Shown here: in pieces, positions 1 through 7,559 of the stretch
Position numbering within the stretch: position 1 is the stretch's first letter
Layout: every line of letters starts with the position of its first letter
Assembly (NCBI GenBank): GCA_965220485.1
Contig: OZ244832.1
Coordinates: forward strand, 930,001-994,000
Origin: Aldehydirespirator sp965220485
Lineage (GTDB): Bacteria > Actinomycetota > Acidimicrobiia > Acidimicrobiales > Aldehydirespiratoraceae
DNA: 64,000 bases
Direction of reading: 5' to 3'
Translations under genes and position numbers: made by a program
The notes under the pieces: model-generated
The model's database searches: none
Told to the model about the DNA's origin: nothing
Seen by the model: the letters and a program-made list of their open reading frames with translations, nothing else

Positions 1-488
1 AGTTCCACATCGTCACCGGCCACGAGGGTCAAGACACCGCTGCCGCGCAGCCTCTCGGCCACGCGGCCGAGATCACGGATCCTCATAGCGGATGCAGGCG
101 AGCGCTCGACGTAGGCACGCAGGTCTTGTCCGTCGTCAGTTGCGGCGCGCAGCCCGGCAATATCGTTGACGGCTAGGGCGAACGCCTCCCTCAACTCAGC
201 TGTCGCCAGCGCGGCCAGCGGCTCACTCAACGACTGGTCCTCCCGCAGCCGGATTTCCTCGGCCACTTGGCGAAGCCAGCTGCGTCTCAGGGGTTCGCTC
301 GCCGCGTTGTCAAGCACACCGAGCCGTGCGCCTGCCTCCGCCAGAATGCGGTCTCGGTCGCTGCGGTCTCGGTAACAGCGCAGCCCCTCACACCAAGCCC
401 TCTCAAGCTCCGACATACCCACGGCGCGTCCGATCCGTTCTAGAACGGAATCAATGGTCTGGGCCGGGCCCGATTCCACGGTGGTCAT
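1..488 (-). CDS. Hypothetical protein, 3' end outside window
   Basis: An open frame runs on the minus strand from an ATG at 488 to the window edge without a stop, giving at least 162 residues. It begins MTTVESGPAQTIDSVLERIG and is mostly acidic, Leu/Ala/Arg-rich predicted helix. I recognise no domain. The start overlaps the stop of the upstream gene (485-901) as ATGA, so the two are very likely translationally coupled and co-transcribed. The product is probably cytoplasmic, as no signal peptide or membrane segment is visible. It could be the larger partner of a two-gene toxin/immunity or defence unit, but nothing in the sequence proves that. Confidence 0.6.
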   Translation of the reverse strand, partial: MTTVESGPAQTIDSVLERIGRAVGMSELERAWCEGLRCYRDRSDRDRILAEAGARLGVLDNAASEPLRRSWLRQVAEEIRLREDQSLSEPLAALATAELREAFALAVNDIAGLRAATDDGQDLRAYVERSPASAMRIRDLGRVAERLRGSGVLTLVAGDDVE

Positions 489-901
489 GGCGTACGCCAA
501 TCGTACTGCTCGACACCGTCAGGCAAGACTCGCAACCCGCGCTCCTCGAACGCCTCCATGGCCACATCGAGACTCTCGCGGCCGGGTCGATAGTGGCCAC
601 TCGCATTGTTGAGTGCCGTGACCACCTTGACGTCCCCGAACTCGATCACCTCGAATTCGCCTGCCGCCTGGACATGCCCGCCGTCGGTGAGCACCGCATG
701 GGTGATGTGTTCGCCCATGACGTGTCGCTTCGACACCAGCAGCCGGTCGCTGGCAACGACATAGATCATCCGCTCGCCCTCGGCTGCCAACCAATCGAAC
801 TCCGCACTCGGAACCTCGACGGCCGCGGCCCCGGCGCGGTGTGCGGCGTCCATCTCTTGAGCAAGCGCCGACGGATCGAGGTTGTAGTACGAACGTGCCA
901 A
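485..901 (-). CDS. Hypothetical protein with SGHYRPG motif
   Basis: 138 residues from a TTG start at 901, the only start codon in this frame after an upstream in-frame TAA. The C-terminal third holds a short motif, ALNNASGHYRPGRESL, of the SGHY-x-P type that I associate with small proteins near polymorphic-toxin or phage genes; this is recognition from memory, not a search. There is no clear Shine-Dalgarno. AT-rich DNA just upstream (902-945) could hold a promoter for a leaderless transcript. Its stop overlaps the next gene's ATG, so the two form one unit. Function unknown. Confidence 0.6.
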   Translation of the reverse strand: MARSYYNLDPSALAQEMDAAHRAGAAAVEVPSAEFDWLAAEGERMIYVVASDRLLVSKRHVMGEHITHAVLTDGGHVQAAGEFEVIEFGDVKVVTALNNASGHYRPGRESLDVAMEAFEERGLRVLPDGVEQYDWRTP

Positions 902-1094
902 GCTGTCATGTGTATCAAAATATATCCAAAAGTGATGTTACTTCCTCCGATTCTGAGTGTCCCGTCGGCGTGTTAGGGCTGCTTGGTTGAGCGTTAGGCG
1001 GTACTCAGTACTTCGACCCGGACGGTCCCACGATCACCCATGACGATGCGGCGTGGGCGATCTCGACCGCGCGGTCGGCGGCGGAAGGCACGAG

Positions 1095-1162
1095 GCGGAT
1101 CAGCGAGAGCGGGGATCTGTCTCGGTTCGAGCCGTCCTGAGGTCGATCTCCACCAGCGGGCG
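1095..1162. repeat. 68-bp block duplicated at 47503-47570
   Basis: This block covers the last ~20 codons of the HTH-NTase gene plus a few bases after its stop. By eye it matches 47503-47570 at 64 of 68 positions in the same orientation. Similarity stops abruptly on both sides. Both copies lie next to a tyrosine-phosphatase gene, so they probably derive from an ancestral NTase-PTP neighbourhood that was duplicated and then eroded. Confidence 0.8.
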
Positions 1163-1717
1163 CTGGGTGACGGTGGCGTGGAAGTTGCCGATGCCGGTGC
1201 TGATCCAGTCGGCCGGCCGGACAGTGGCTTGCACGGGTCGTCCCAACCGCTGCTCGGCCGCGGAGGCTGCCGCGTACAGCTCGTCGCGGTCGGGCGATCC
1301 AAGTACCAGTACGTCGATGTCGCCGACAGGACGGTCGGCTTCGCCGCCGAGGAGGTGTGCCGCCCAGGATCCGTAGATGTGCGCGGCCTCGATGTTGTCG
1401 ATCGGGGCGAGCGCTGCGGCCAGGACTCGGGGCGGGCCGAACGCCTTGACCAGCACGTCTGCCAGTCCGCGGTAGTAGGGGCTGTCGGTGTTGGCCCGCA
1501 CGAGCCTGGTGTTTCCGATCTTGCGGCTGGTTACGAGGCCTGCTGACTCTGCCCGGTCGATGTCGCGATGCACGGAACTGACAGGGACGGACACCAGAGC
1601 GGCCAGATCCGTGAGACTGGCTTCAAGTTCGGGGTCGCCGAGCAGAAGTGCCAGCAATTCGCCTTGCTGCCGTGACCGCAGGACCGGCAGCAGACTCGGC
1701 ACCGATCCTCTTTCCAT
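1100..1717 (-). CDS. Winged-helix / nucleotidyltransferase fusion protein
   Basis: 205 residues. The N-terminal ~80 residues form an ArsR-like winged helix (LxDLAxLVSVPVSSVHRDIDR with a following wing). Residues ~110-200 form a minimal nucleotidyltransferase (MNT) domain with the hallmark GSW...DIDVLVLG, i.e. GS followed by DxD. In such fusions the NTase half often acts as, or resembles, the antitoxin of HEPN/MNT modules. No HEPN partner gene is intact downstream: after the stop only a 28-codon open frame (MPSAADRAVEIAHAA...) remains, which may be the remnant of one. The ATG start gives an almost leaderless transcript from a TATACT box. The last 68 bp of coding and downstream sequence recur near 47.5 kb. 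Confidence 0.75.
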   Translation of the reverse strand: MERGSVPSLLPVLRSRQQGELLALLLGDPELEASLTDLAALVSVPVSSVHRDIDRAESAGLVTSRKIGNTRLVRANTDSPYYRGLADVLVKAFGPPRVLAAALAPIDNIEAAHIYGSWAAHLLGGEADRPVGDIDVLVLGSPDRDELYAAASAAEQRLGRPVQATVRPADWISTGIGNFHATVTQRPLVEIDLRTARTETDPRSR

Positions 1718-1745
1718 AATCAGAGAAGTATATTCCGAAATACAG
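1718..1745 (-). promoter_or_regulatory. Promoter/operator of the HTH-NTase gene
   Basis: Read on the minus strand, a TATACT -10 box (1732-1727) ends 9 nt before the ATG at 1717. Just upstream and touching it, 1731-1742 holds an imperfect inverted repeat (TATTTC/GGAATA, 5 of 6 pairs). A winged-helix protein binding here would block its own promoter, so autoregulation is plausible but inferred. Confidence 0.45.
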
Positions 1746-1834
1746 GATTATCGCCACCGTTCGAATGCCGTACGTGGCTGGCGCAATCCACGTCGTGCTT
1801 GATGCGGAGCGTGGAGGTCCGGCAGGCTTAGCCC

Positions 1835-2386
1835 ATGAGCGCCGCCGCCCGACCTGGTCGACCTATTCCGAACAGCTACTGGGTTCGGGATGGCCGGTTC
1901 GCGGCTGGCGAGTATCCTGGGGCGTTGGACCCGCGGGACGCGGCCGCCAAGGTGCGGGCGCTGATCGAGGCGGGCATCGATTGTTTCATCGACCTGACGC
2001 AGCGGCGTGACGGGCTGGCCCCGTACGAGCAGATCGCCCACGAGCAGGCGCAGGCTCTCGGCCGGTCGGTGCGGCGGGAGAGCCATCCGATCATGGACAT
2101 GTCGGTGCCCCGCCGGGCCGCGGAGATGGCGGCCATCCTCGACGCCATCGACGACGCCCTCGGCCAGGGTCGCACGGTGTATGTGCACTGCTGGGGCGGG
2201 ATCGGCCGCACCGGGACGGTGGTCGGCTGCTGGCTGGTGCGCCACGGGCTCACCGGCCAGGGGGCCCTCGATCAGATCGCCGAGTGGTGGCAGCACGTGG
2301 AGAAGAGCTGGCTCTACACCGAGTCGCCCCAGACCCGCCACCAGCGGGCGTTCGTGCGGCGATGGGCCGAGCCCCGCGGGGACTAG
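1835..2386 (+). CDS. Protein tyrosine / dual-specificity phosphatase (copy 1)
   Basis: 183 residues, cytoplasmic. It has the PTP signature HCWGGIGRTGT: nucleophile Cys119 and phosphate-binding Arg125 (HCX5R). The MDMSVP segment around residue 88 carries the likely general-acid Asp. Dual-specificity-type phosphatases with this compact architecture hydrolyse phosphotyrosine/serine or other phosphomonoesters; the substrate is unknown. It is followed after 28 bp by the start of an ADP-ribosylglycohydrolase frame. This PTP-ARH pair recurs downstream in two degraded tandem copies, and a fourth PTP lies at 46.9 kb. This is the most complete PTP of the tandem array. Confidence 0.88.
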   Translation: MSAAARPGRPIPNSYWVRDGRFAAGEYPGALDPRDAAAKVRALIEAGIDCFIDLTQRRDGLAPYEQIAHEQAQALGRSVRRESHPIMDMSVPRRAAEMAAILDAIDDALGQGRTVYVHCWGGIGRTGTVVGCWLVRHGLTGQGALDQIAEWWQHVEKSWLYTESPQTRHQRAFVRRWAEPRGD

Positions 2387-2414
2387 CTGGCATCGCAGGA
2401 CCGGAGGGACGCCA

Positions 2415-2651
2415 GTGGGCGAGGTGAGCGCCAGGGACCGCTTCCAGGGCTGTCTGGTGGGGCTGGCGGCGGGGGACGCGCTGGGTACGACGCTGGAGTT
2501 CAGCCCGCCGGGTTCGTTGAGGCGGTCGAACTATTCGAGCAGTGAGGTCGGGGAGCGGCCGCCGGGCGTTCCGACCAGGCTGAGCTCCGTCTCCGCCCGT
2601 GCTACGAGTTGCAGTGGCGTCGACGGGTTGTCGGCTTGGAGTTGGGCATGA
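2415..2651 (+). pseudogene. ADP-ribosylglycohydrolase, 5' fragment (copy 1)
   Basis: A GTG at 2415 opens a frame whose first ~35 codons nearly match the intact gene at 6505 (VGEVSxRDRFxGCLVGLAAG). Similarity breaks at about 2520, where the 3' end of the minus-strand HEPN gene begins. The frame then runs through unrelated, antisense sequence to a stop at 2651. The catalytic acidic residues downstream are missing, so it is non-functional. The break marks the left junction of the DNA carrying the HEPN gene. Confidence 0.85.
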
Positions 2652-3655
2652 ACGATGCGGTCCAGGCCTGCACCGACCAGGGCGAATGACGTTCTTGCGG
2701 TAGCGGTCAGGACCGCAGAGCGCAAGGATCCGGAGTGGGCTATCTGGTTCCGCTGGTTGTAGAGCCGGCGCAGCGATTCTGTTACGTAGCCCCTGATCCG
2801 TTCGAGGTTTCCGGCGGGATCATGGAGGATGGCGACGATGCGGTCCTGAGCGGCGATTTCGCTGCCGTCGGTGAGCGCGAGGCGCCCCCCGGACCTGAGG
2901 TGTTCTTCGACGTGCCGCACCTTGGCGTAGTTCGTGTCGGCTGCTCGGATAGCGGCTGCGAGTTGATCGTTGGCCGCGTCAATGTGCCGGTACGCGAGGG
3001 GCGTCAGTTCGGCACGAGGCAGTGAGCACGCGACGAGGGCGGCCAAGCGGTCGGCTGCATGGTGCTTGCTGCGCTCAGTCGGCCTTATCAGCAGTGCCTC
3101 GACGGCTGACCAGGCTCCGATTACGGCCGCTTCCGCGGCGAGTTCGGGAATGGTCGAGAGCGAAGAGGCGGTTGCCTGCAGCCACCGGTAGAGGTGCTCG
3201 CTGCTGATGCCGCTGTCAAGCAGATGCGACGCGATGGCGCGACTGGCGAACTCGACGGGAACGTCGTCAGCGGCGTCGCGCCACCGCTCGCAGTACTCGC
3301 CGTCGGCTCGTCGGACAAGCTGTTCGAGTTGGTCGTACACATGCCTGCTCAAGTCCTTGGGCGAGTCAACTCTGAGCCGTCGGAGCAGGCTCTCGAGTTC
3401 GGTGGCCAGATGTGCGACGCCCGGGTCGCGGCCGACCTCTCGGCTCGCGCTGCCAACGACGAAACGGAGACCCTCGGTGCTGGGTGAGCGCCCCGTCAAG
3501 CAGCCGTTGGCGTACTCGAGCACTTCCCGCAGGCTGAGCACCGTGCCGATGCCCCAGAGGCGCCGATGCCATGGCGCGTTGCGGGCGAAGAAGTCTCGGA
3601 GCCTGCTGCGTACCAGCTCAAAGTCGGTTGGCAGCGGTGCTTGTGTCTCGCCCAC
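2531..3655 (-). CDS. HEPN-like domain protein
   Basis: 374 residues from a GTG with no strong Shine-Dalgarno. It is largely helical. Near residue 310 it carries RNQIAH within a helical repeat (LRRLYNQRNQIAHSGSLR), matching the Rx4-6H signature of HEPN RNases and HEPN-like accessory proteins. The rest (~300 residues) resembles no family I can name. HEPN proteins often cleave RNA in phage abortive-infection or toxin systems; that role here is inference. The gene sits between copies 1 and 2 of the PTP-ARH module and its stop lies ~10 bp from the truncation point of copy 1, so it probably arrived by insertion. Confidence 0.7.
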   Translation of the reverse strand: MGETQAPLPTDFELVRSRLRDFFARNAPWHRRLWGIGTVLSLREVLEYANGCLTGRSPSTEGLRFVVGSASREVGRDPGVAHLATELESLLRRLRVDSPKDLSRHVYDQLEQLVRRADGEYCERWRDAADDVPVEFASRAIASHLLDSGISSEHLYRWLQATASSLSTIPELAAEAAVIGAWSAVEALLIRPTERSKHHAADRLAALVACSLPRAELTPLAYRHIDAANDQLAAAIRAADTNYAKVRHVEEHLRSGGRLALTDGSEIAAQDRIVAILHDPAGNLERIRGYVTESLRRLYNQRNQIAHSGSLRSAVLTATARTSFALVGAGLDRIVHAQLQADNPSTPLQLVARAETELSLVGTPGGRSPTSLLE

Positions 3656-3712
3656 AAGCCCGGTACAGTCGAATCAGACCTTGACGCCAGCGCGTCGGTC
3701 ACCGTCTAAACC

Positions 3713-3742
3713 GGGAGGAGCCGCCTTCGGGCCGCTCCTCCC
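3713..3742. terminator. Strong hairpin in the HEPN gene's upstream region
   Basis: A perfect 9-bp stem (GGGAGGAGC / GCTCCTCCC) encloses a 12-nt loop with a CTTCGG core. No T-run follows on either strand. It lies 58 bp upstream of the HEPN gene's start. It could be a transcript attenuator or leader structure for that gene, or a boundary terminator. Confidence 0.5.
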
Positions 3743-3987
3743 TTCACGTTTGGGTCCCAATCCTTGCGGCAACGGACCTCTGAACAATCCGGCAGCGTCC
3801 AGAACGTCGCTGTGGGGTGAACTAGGACGCTCTGGCTCGGCTGCACGAAGTCCGACAGAAGCGTGGGCCCGGAGGTGGAGCATACACTGATCATACATCT
3901 ATATACATAAAAGCAACATTTGCTTCTGCACTGGCGTCCCGAAGAATGTGTCCGAACTCCTCAACTGCGCTGGCTAGCCCGCCGAAC

Positions 3988-4294
3988 TGACCATCCGATC
4001 ATGGACATGTCGGTGCCGCGCCGGGCCGCGGAGATGGCGGCCATCCTCGACGCCATCGACGGCGCCCTCGGTGAGGATCGCACGGTGTATGTGCACTGCT
4101 GGGGCGGGATCGGCCGCACCGGGACGGTGGTCGGCTGCTGGCTGGTCCGCCACGGGCTCACCGGCCAGGGGGCCCTCGACCAGATCGCCGAGTGGTGGCA
4201 GCACGTGGAGAAGAGCTGGCTCTACACCGAGTCGCCCCAGACTCGCCACCAGCGGGCCTTCGTGCGGCGCTGGGCCGAGCCCCGCCACCACTAG
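3988..4294 (+). pseudogene. Protein tyrosine phosphatase, 5'-truncated (copy 2)
   Basis: From 3988 the DNA is nearly identical to copy 1 from HPIMDMSVP onward, including the HCWGGIGRTGT catalytic loop, and ends in a normal stop at 4294. The first ~83 codons are absent and replaced by unrelated AT-richer sequence. A TTG at 3920 opens a hybrid frame that could give a 124-residue protein still holding the acid and Cys/Arg catalytic residues, but the N-terminal strands of the fold would be missing. Most likely it is inactive. Confidence 0.85.
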
Positions 4295-4301
4295 CCGGCA
4301 T

Positions 4302-4357
4302 CGCAGCACCGTTCGGGTTCTCGGCGGGCGAGTGGACCGACGACACGTCGATGGCGT
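4302..4357 (+). pseudogene. ADP-ribosylglycohydrolase, internal-deletion remnant (copy 2)
   Basis: After the copy-2 PTP stop, the sequence matches the copy-3 intergenic segment (ccggcatcgcagcaccg). It then jumps straight to the part of the ARH gene encoding GxWTDDTSMA. About 140 bp that include the ARH start codon are missing, and similarity ends just after this motif. It is a clear deletion scar and cannot encode a functional hydrolase. Confidence 0.8.
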
Positions 4358-4395
4358 CACCTAGGCCGACCTGGGTCTGAGCACGGGTACCGTCG

Positions 4396-6315
4396 GTGGC
4401 CGTGGACGCACCGCAGGAAGCCGTCGAAGCGCTTCATGGGGTCGTCTCGGCGATGCCGAGTGGCGGCGAGAGCCGGCCCGGCCAATTCGAGATGTGCGAG
4501 GCGGTCGCGTCCGCCCTGGACCAAGACCGGCATCTGGTGGTGGCGGCCGGCACCGGCACCGGCAAGTCGATGGCCTACCTCGCGCCGCTGGCAGCCAGCG
4601 GGAAGAAGGCTGTCGTGGCCACCGCCACCAAGGCCCTCCAAGACCAGCTCGTGGACAAGGATCTTCCCCTCCTGGCCCAGGCGCTGGGCATGCCGCTCAA
4701 GTTCGGCGTGCTGAAGGGCAGGTCGAACTACGTCTGCCGCAAGAAGCTCGCCGATGTGGCCGCGATTGCCGGCAGCGAGCAGCAACAGTTGATCGCAGCG
4801 GACTCCGCCGCCGAGGCCGGGCGCGTCCGCGAGGAGATCACACAGTTGGCTGCCTGGGCCGATGTGACCACCGACGGCGACCGGGCCGGACTCGACTTCG
4901 AGCCGTCGGTGCGGGCCTGGGAGGCGGTGAGCGTGTCGGGGCGGGAGTGCCCGGGCGCGGCGAACTGCCCGTCGGGGCCGGAGTGCTTCGCCGAGCATGC
5001 CCGCGACAGGGCTGCTGAGGCGGATGTGGTGGTGGTGAACCACCACCTCTACTGCTTGGATGTGTTCACCGAAGCGGAGATCCTGCCGTCCCACGATGCG
5101 GTCGTGCTCGACGAGGCCCACACCCTCGAGGACATCGCAGCCGCAGCCGCCGGGGTGTCGATCACCGGGGGCCGGTTCAGGTACGCGGCCCGGGCGGTGA
5201 GGGCTGTGGTGGCGGGCTCGGCGACGGCCGACCGCGTGGCGGCGGCCGGCGACATTCTGCGGGACGCTCTCGACCCCCACCGCGACAGGCTCCTGACGTC
5301 GGTTCCCGACGACCTGATCGAGACGGCCGCCCTGTGCCGGGGACGGCTCGACGCGGCCGGTGCCGAGGTCCGCGAGGCGGAAGGCGACGAGACACGGCGG
5401 AGAATGGCCCGACGGCTTCTCGACACCCTCACCGAGGATCTCGCCCGAGCGTCTGACCCCGACAACGAGGACGCTGTGTGGGTGGAGGGCTCCGCGAGGA
5501 ATCCGGCCTGGCGGACCGCGGCCGTCGATGTCGGCCCGATGCTGGAGGAGCGGCTGTGGGCGCGCACTCCGGCGGTCCTTACCAGCGCGACCGTCCCCAT
5601 CAACCTGGCCGACAGGCTCGGGCTGCCCGACGACGGCCACGACAGCCTCGATGTGGGCAGTCCCTTCGACTACCGCAGCCGCGGCCTGCTCTATTGCGCG
5701 AAGCATTTGCCCGGCCCCAGGGATCCTGGATGGGCCCAGGCCGTGCAGCAGGAGATCGCCCGGATGGCTGTCGCAGCCGGAGGGCGCACTTTGGCGCTGT
5801 TCACCAGCTATGGGGCCATGAGGGGCGCCGCCGAGGCTGTGCGGGAGACGACGGGGCTGCGGATCTACTGCCAGGGGGACCTGCCCAATCGCGAGCTGAT
5901 CGGCCGGTTCGCCGCGGAGGAGGAGAGCTGCCTGTTCGCCACGATGACCATGTGGCAGGGCGTGGACGTGCCTGGCCGGTCGCTGTCGCTGGTGGTCGTG
6001 GACCGCATTCCCTTCCCGCGGCCCGGCGAGCCGCTGATGGTCGCCCGTCGCGAGCGGCTCGGGCCGCACGCGTTCCGCGAGATCGACGTTCCTCGCGCGG
6101 CCACGCTGCTGGCCCAGGGCACGGGGAGGCTCATTCGCTCCGCGCGGGACCGGGGCGTCGTGGCAGTGCTCGACTCGCGGCTGGCGACCGCTCGGTACCG
6201 CCAGGACCTCCTTCGAGGCCTCCCGCCGCTGCGCCGCACCATCGACCTCGCCGAAGTCGAGGCGTTCCTCGCCGACATCCGCCACTCCGCCGAAGCCCCC
6301 CGTCCGTCACGATGA
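4396..6315 (+). CDS. dinG: DinG/XPD-like ATP-dependent DNA helicase
   Basis: 639 residues from GTG. This is an SF2 helicase of the DinG/XPD group: Walker A GTGTGKS near residue 54, a DEAH box (VVLDEAHTLED) near residue 237, and four cysteines between them (NYVCRKK, SGRECPGAANCPSGPEC) that match the iron-sulfur cluster of this family. Motif VI is QGTGRLIRS. DinG unwinds DNA 5' to 3' and resolves R-loops and damaged forks. No exonuclease domain is attached, as in most actinobacterial versions. It lies between the degraded PTP-ARH copies 2 and 3. Confidence 0.88.
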   Translation: MAVDAPQEAVEALHGVVSAMPSGGESRPGQFEMCEAVASALDQDRHLVVAAGTGTGKSMAYLAPLAASGKKAVVATATKALQDQLVDKDLPLLAQALGMPLKFGVLKGRSNYVCRKKLADVAAIAGSEQQQLIAADSAAEAGRVREEITQLAAWADVTTDGDRAGLDFEPSVRAWEAVSVSGRECPGAANCPSGPECFAEHARDRAAEADVVVVNHHLYCLDVFTEAEILPSHDAVVLDEAHTLEDIAAAAAGVSITGGRFRYAARAVRAVVAGSATADRVAAAGDILRDALDPHRDRLLTSVPDDLIETAALCRGRLDAAGAEVREAEGDETRRRMARRLLDTLTEDLARASDPDNEDAVWVEGSARNPAWRTAAVDVGPMLEERLWARTPAVLTSATVPINLADRLGLPDDGHDSLDVGSPFDYRSRGLLYCAKHLPGPRDPGWAQAVQQEIARMAVAAGGRTLALFTSYGAMRGAAEAVRETTGLRIYCQGDLPNRELIGRFAAEEESCLFATMTMWQGVDVPGRSLSLVVVDRIPFPRPGEPLMVARRERLGPHAFREIDVPRAATLLAQGTGRLIRSARDRGVVAVLDSRLATARYRQDLLRGLPPLRRTIDLAEVEAFLADIRHSAEAPRPSR

Positions 6316-6320
6316 AATGG

Positions 6321-6476
6321 CAGGCTGGTCGGCCACGGGCTCAGCGGCCGGGGGCCCTCGATCAGATCGCGGAGTGGTGGCAGCCCGTGGAGAAGAGCTG
6401 GCTCCACACCGAGTCGCCCCAGACCCGCCACCAGCGGGCCTTCGTGCGGCGGTGGGCCGAGCCCGGCCGGGACTAG
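6321..6476 (+). pseudogene. Protein tyrosine phosphatase, 3' fragment (copy 3)
   Basis: Starting 6 bp after the DinG stop, the sequence matches the last ~50 codons of the copy-1 and copy-2 PTPs, from WLVRHGL (here RLVGHGLSG) through TESPQTRHQRAFVRRW to the stop. The catalytic loop is absent. Its position shows that the DinG segment is joined to the interior of a PTP gene. Confidence 0.85.
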
Positions 6477-6504
6477 CCGGCATCGCAGCACCGGAGCGAC
6501 GCCA

Positions 6505-7443
6505 GTGGGGGAGGTGAGCACCAGGGACCGCTTCCGGGGCTGCCTGGTGGGGCTGGCGGCGGGGGACGCGCTGGGCACGACGCTGGAGTTCAGCTCACCG
6601 GGTTCGTTAGACCCGGTCGACGACATGGTCGGCGGGGGGCCGTTCGGGTTGTGGGCGGGCCAGTGGACCGACGACACGTCGATGGCGCTGTGCCTGGCCA
6701 CCAGCCTCCTGGAATCGGGCGGGTTCGACCCTGGGGACCAGATGAGGCGGTATGTGCGGTGGTTCAGGGAGGGGTACCTGTCATCGACGGGGGAGTGCTT
6801 CGACATCGGCGGCACCACCCGCGAGGCGCTGGAGCGCTTCGAGCGGACCGGCGATCCGTACTCGGACCCGACCGACCTGATGTCGGCGGGCAACGGCTCG
6901 CTGATGCGGCTGGCACCGGTTCCCATGTACTTCGCCGACGACGCCCGGCAGGCGATCGACCGCAGCGCCGACAGTTCCCGCACCACCCACGGCGCCGTGG
7001 AGGCCGTCGACGCCTGCCGCTACTTCGCGGGCCTGCTGGTGGGCGCGATGCGGGGCGTCGACAAGCAGACGCTGCTGTCCGACCGCTACAGCCCGGTCGA
7101 GGGCCTGTGGCACGAGGCCCCGCTGACCCCGAAGATCTCCGCCATCGCCGACCGCTTGTTCAAGCACAAGCAGCCCCCTGAGATCCGCGGAACCGGCTAT
7201 GTGGTGGACACCCTGGAGGCCGTCCTGTGGGCCTTCTTCCACACCGAGGAGTTCAGAGAGGGCGCCCTCAAGGTGGTCAATCTCGGCGACGACGCCGACA
7301 CCACAGGCGCAATCTTCGGCCAGATCGCAGGCGCCCACTACGGCGTGGAGTACATCCCCGCCAAGTGGTGCCAACGCCTAGCGATAGGCGCTGAGATCAC
7401 CTCGATAGCCGACCGTCTCCACGAGCGCGCCTCTCGACTCTGA
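6505..7443 (+). CDS. ADP-ribosylglycohydrolase (DraG/ARH family), intact copy
   Basis: 312 residues from GTG, preceded by the same 28-bp spacer as copy 1. It carries the ARH hallmarks: GCLVGLAAGDALGTTLE near the N-terminus, WTDDTSMAL (first metal-binding acidic cluster, ~residues 52-60), SAGNGSLMRL, and LGDDADTTGA (second cluster, ~residues 255-264). Enzymes of this family use two Mg2+ or Mn2+ ions to remove ADP-ribose from proteins, nucleic acids or small molecules. It is the only complete ARH of the three tandem modules. Pairing with a phosphatase suggests ADP-ribose turnover or reversal of modification, but the substrate cannot be read from sequence. Confidence 0.9.
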   Translation: MGEVSTRDRFRGCLVGLAAGDALGTTLEFSSPGSLDPVDDMVGGGPFGLWAGQWTDDTSMALCLATSLLESGGFDPGDQMRRYVRWFREGYLSSTGECFDIGGTTREALERFERTGDPYSDPTDLMSAGNGSLMRLAPVPMYFADDARQAIDRSADSSRTTHGAVEAVDACRYFAGLLVGAMRGVDKQTLLSDRYSPVEGLWHEAPLTPKISAIADRLFKHKQPPEIRGTGYVVDTLEAVLWAFFHTEEFREGALKVVNLGDDADTTGAIFGQIAGAHYGVEYIPAKWCQRLAIGAEITSIADRLHERASRL

Positions 7444-7559
7444 GTGTCACACGCTGGCGTCACACAGGACGCGTACCCTGCTGTCTGATCGAATCGCCGC
7501 TTAGGCGGCCGGGAGCGGACAGCGATGCGTAGTCGGGTTCATGTTGGGGGATCGGCGTT

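Noticed and set aside
4357..6285. 642-residue open frame on the minus strand
   Set aside because: It is antisense to the DinG-like helicase, rich in Arg, Gly, His and Pro, with no domain; a GC-rich shadow frame.
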